Below, one piece after another: positions 63,357-64,000 of a stretch of DNA of 64,000 nt. The translations under genes were made by a program, and so were the position numbers. The notes beneath the pieces were generated by a model. It had not been told where the DNA came from and did not search any database. It was given only the letters and a program-made list of their open reading frames with translations. The DNA comes from Desulfurococcaceae archaeon MEX13E-LK6-19. GTDB lineage: Archaea > Thermoproteota > Thermoprotei_A > Sulfolobales > Desulfurococcaceae. The stretch covers positions 1,327,612-1,391,611 of the forward strand of contig CP072660.1 in NCBI GenBank assembly GCA_029637525.1, given 5' to 3'. Each line of letters opens with the position of its first letter. Position 1 is the first letter of the stretch.

Positions 63357-64000
63357 GCGGGAGAAGAACTCTTGGAGAACACGCTCACGCCATAAAGAAG
63401 CTGTTGGCCAGAGCTTGGAGGAAGAGAATAGGGTTCCGTATAGGATTGGTACTAGCAACGATAATAACATTCATGGCCGTCTTCGGTCCATGGATAGCCC
63501 CTTACCCTGAGGAAGGATGGGGTATAGCGAAGCCTGAAACACAGCTCCGTGGTCCACAGCCGCCGAGTATTGAGCACCCGTTTGGAACTGATATTCTCGG
63601 CAGGGACTTGTTGTCTCGTATACTCATAGGAGCAGGGTATGCCCTGCTACAGATAACACTGGTTGTCAGCATCAGTCTGGTTATAGGCTTTGTTGTCGGC
63701 GTGACTGCAGCCTACTATCGTGGCGTGATAGAGAAGATCCTGAACTACTTCACCGAGGTATTTATGGCCTTCCCGGCAATAATAATCGCGCTTGCCCTCA
63801 ACACTCTCGTTGGCAGAGGACTATACGTTGTCATAGCGAGTCTCGTCATAACATGGTGGTCTTGGTACGCGAGAATAGCGTACGTTCATGCACGTGGTAT
63901 AAGAGAAATGGATTATGTTGTCTTAGCGGAGCTCGCTGGCGTCCCAAGCTGGAAAATAGTGTTGAGACACATCATGCCCAACACTTTTACACCAGTTTTC
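63353..64000 (+). CDS. Dipeptide/oligopeptide ABC permease (DppC-type), partial
   Basis: 216 codons are present before the window ends. A polar N-terminus, first helix ending GPWIAPYPEE, then GPQPPSIEHPFGTDILGRDLLSRILIGAGYAL and AELAGVPSWKIVLRHIMPNTFTPVF, the latter being the EAA loop. ATG overlaps the DppB stop. The ATPase genes expected next are outside the window. Confidence 0.95.
   Translation, partial: MSGRRTLGEHAHAIKKLLARAWRKRIGFRIGLVLATIITFMAVFGPWIAPYPEEGWGIAKPETQLRGPQPPSIEHPFGTDILGRDLLSRILIGAGYALLQITLVVSISLVIGFVVGVTAAYYRGVIEKILNYFTEVFMAFPAIIIALALNTLVGRGLYVVIASLVITWWSWYARIAYVHARGIREMDYVVLAELAGVPSWKIVLRHIMPNTFTPVF

Overview
The window looks like a chromosomal segment of a hyperthermophilic crenarchaeon, most likely a member of the Desulfurococcales; I cannot name the species. 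The signs are archaeal promoters (A/T-rich TATA elements about 25-30 bases before starts, some with little or no leader), frequent TTG and GTG starts behind GGTG/GAGGTG ribosome-binding motifs, strong use of AGA/AGG arginine and ATA isoleucine codons, archaeal-type proteins (ThiL, a two-gene SufBC set, a DUF357-RibL fusion, VapBC, exported binding proteins anchored by an N-terminal helix rather than a lipid), and box C/D guide RNAs between genes. There is no rRNA, tRNA, CRISPR array, insertion sequence or phage gene that I can see.

Layout. 1-3.2 kb: a VapBC toxin-antitoxin pair between two PP-loop PAPS-reductase-like proteins (a third lies at 33-34 kb). 3.2-9.6 kb: small and membrane proteins of unknown role, a decayed reading frame, a nucleoside phosphorylase, and two large GNAT acetyltransferases either side of an orphan ribbon-helix-helix protein. 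9.7-18.3 kb: M32 carboxypeptidase, ThiL, SufC-SufB, a flavoprotein, an FAD synthase and a phosphoribosyltransferase. 18.4-25.8 kb: CTP synthase, OMP decarboxylase and a complete BMP-type nucleoside ABC importer, together a nucleotide supply block. 25.9-32.9 kb: two molybdate/tungstate-type ABC importers around a MoaD/ThiS-like protein and a PAP2 phosphatase. 34.4-38.8 kb: a sugar ABC importer. 39.1-40.9 kb: a three-gene ECF transporter with a QueT-type substrate component. 40.9-46.4 kb: a CLC channel/transporter with CBS domains, an M55 D-aminopeptidase and the TldD/TldE pair. 46.8-49 kb: two exported, heavily glycosylatable proteins. 49.1-56.8 kb: a glycerol/glycerol-3-phosphate/glycerophosphodiester module. 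57-60.6 kb: MATE exporter, HD protein, GNAT and a very cysteine-rich exported protein. 60.7-64 kb: start of a dipeptide/oligopeptide ABC importer, cut by the window edge.

The overall picture is a peptide- and nutrient-scavenging heterotroph: peptides, sugars, nucleosides, glycerol derivatives, a probable deazapurine and Mo/W are imported by dedicated systems, and peptidases (M32, M55, TldD/E) process the peptides. The least expected content is between the genes: two C/D box sRNA candidates with canonical C and D boxes (29.3 and 30.2 kb), one unusual tandem C/D-like RNA whose C and D boxes carry K-turn-compatible substitutions (11.4 kb), a GC-rich structured element (3.3 kb), and a shared TTGGTTTACC motif in front of two ribbon-helix-helix genes. 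Start sites were chosen by ribosome-binding motif, promoter spacing and family length, and are flagged where ambiguous.
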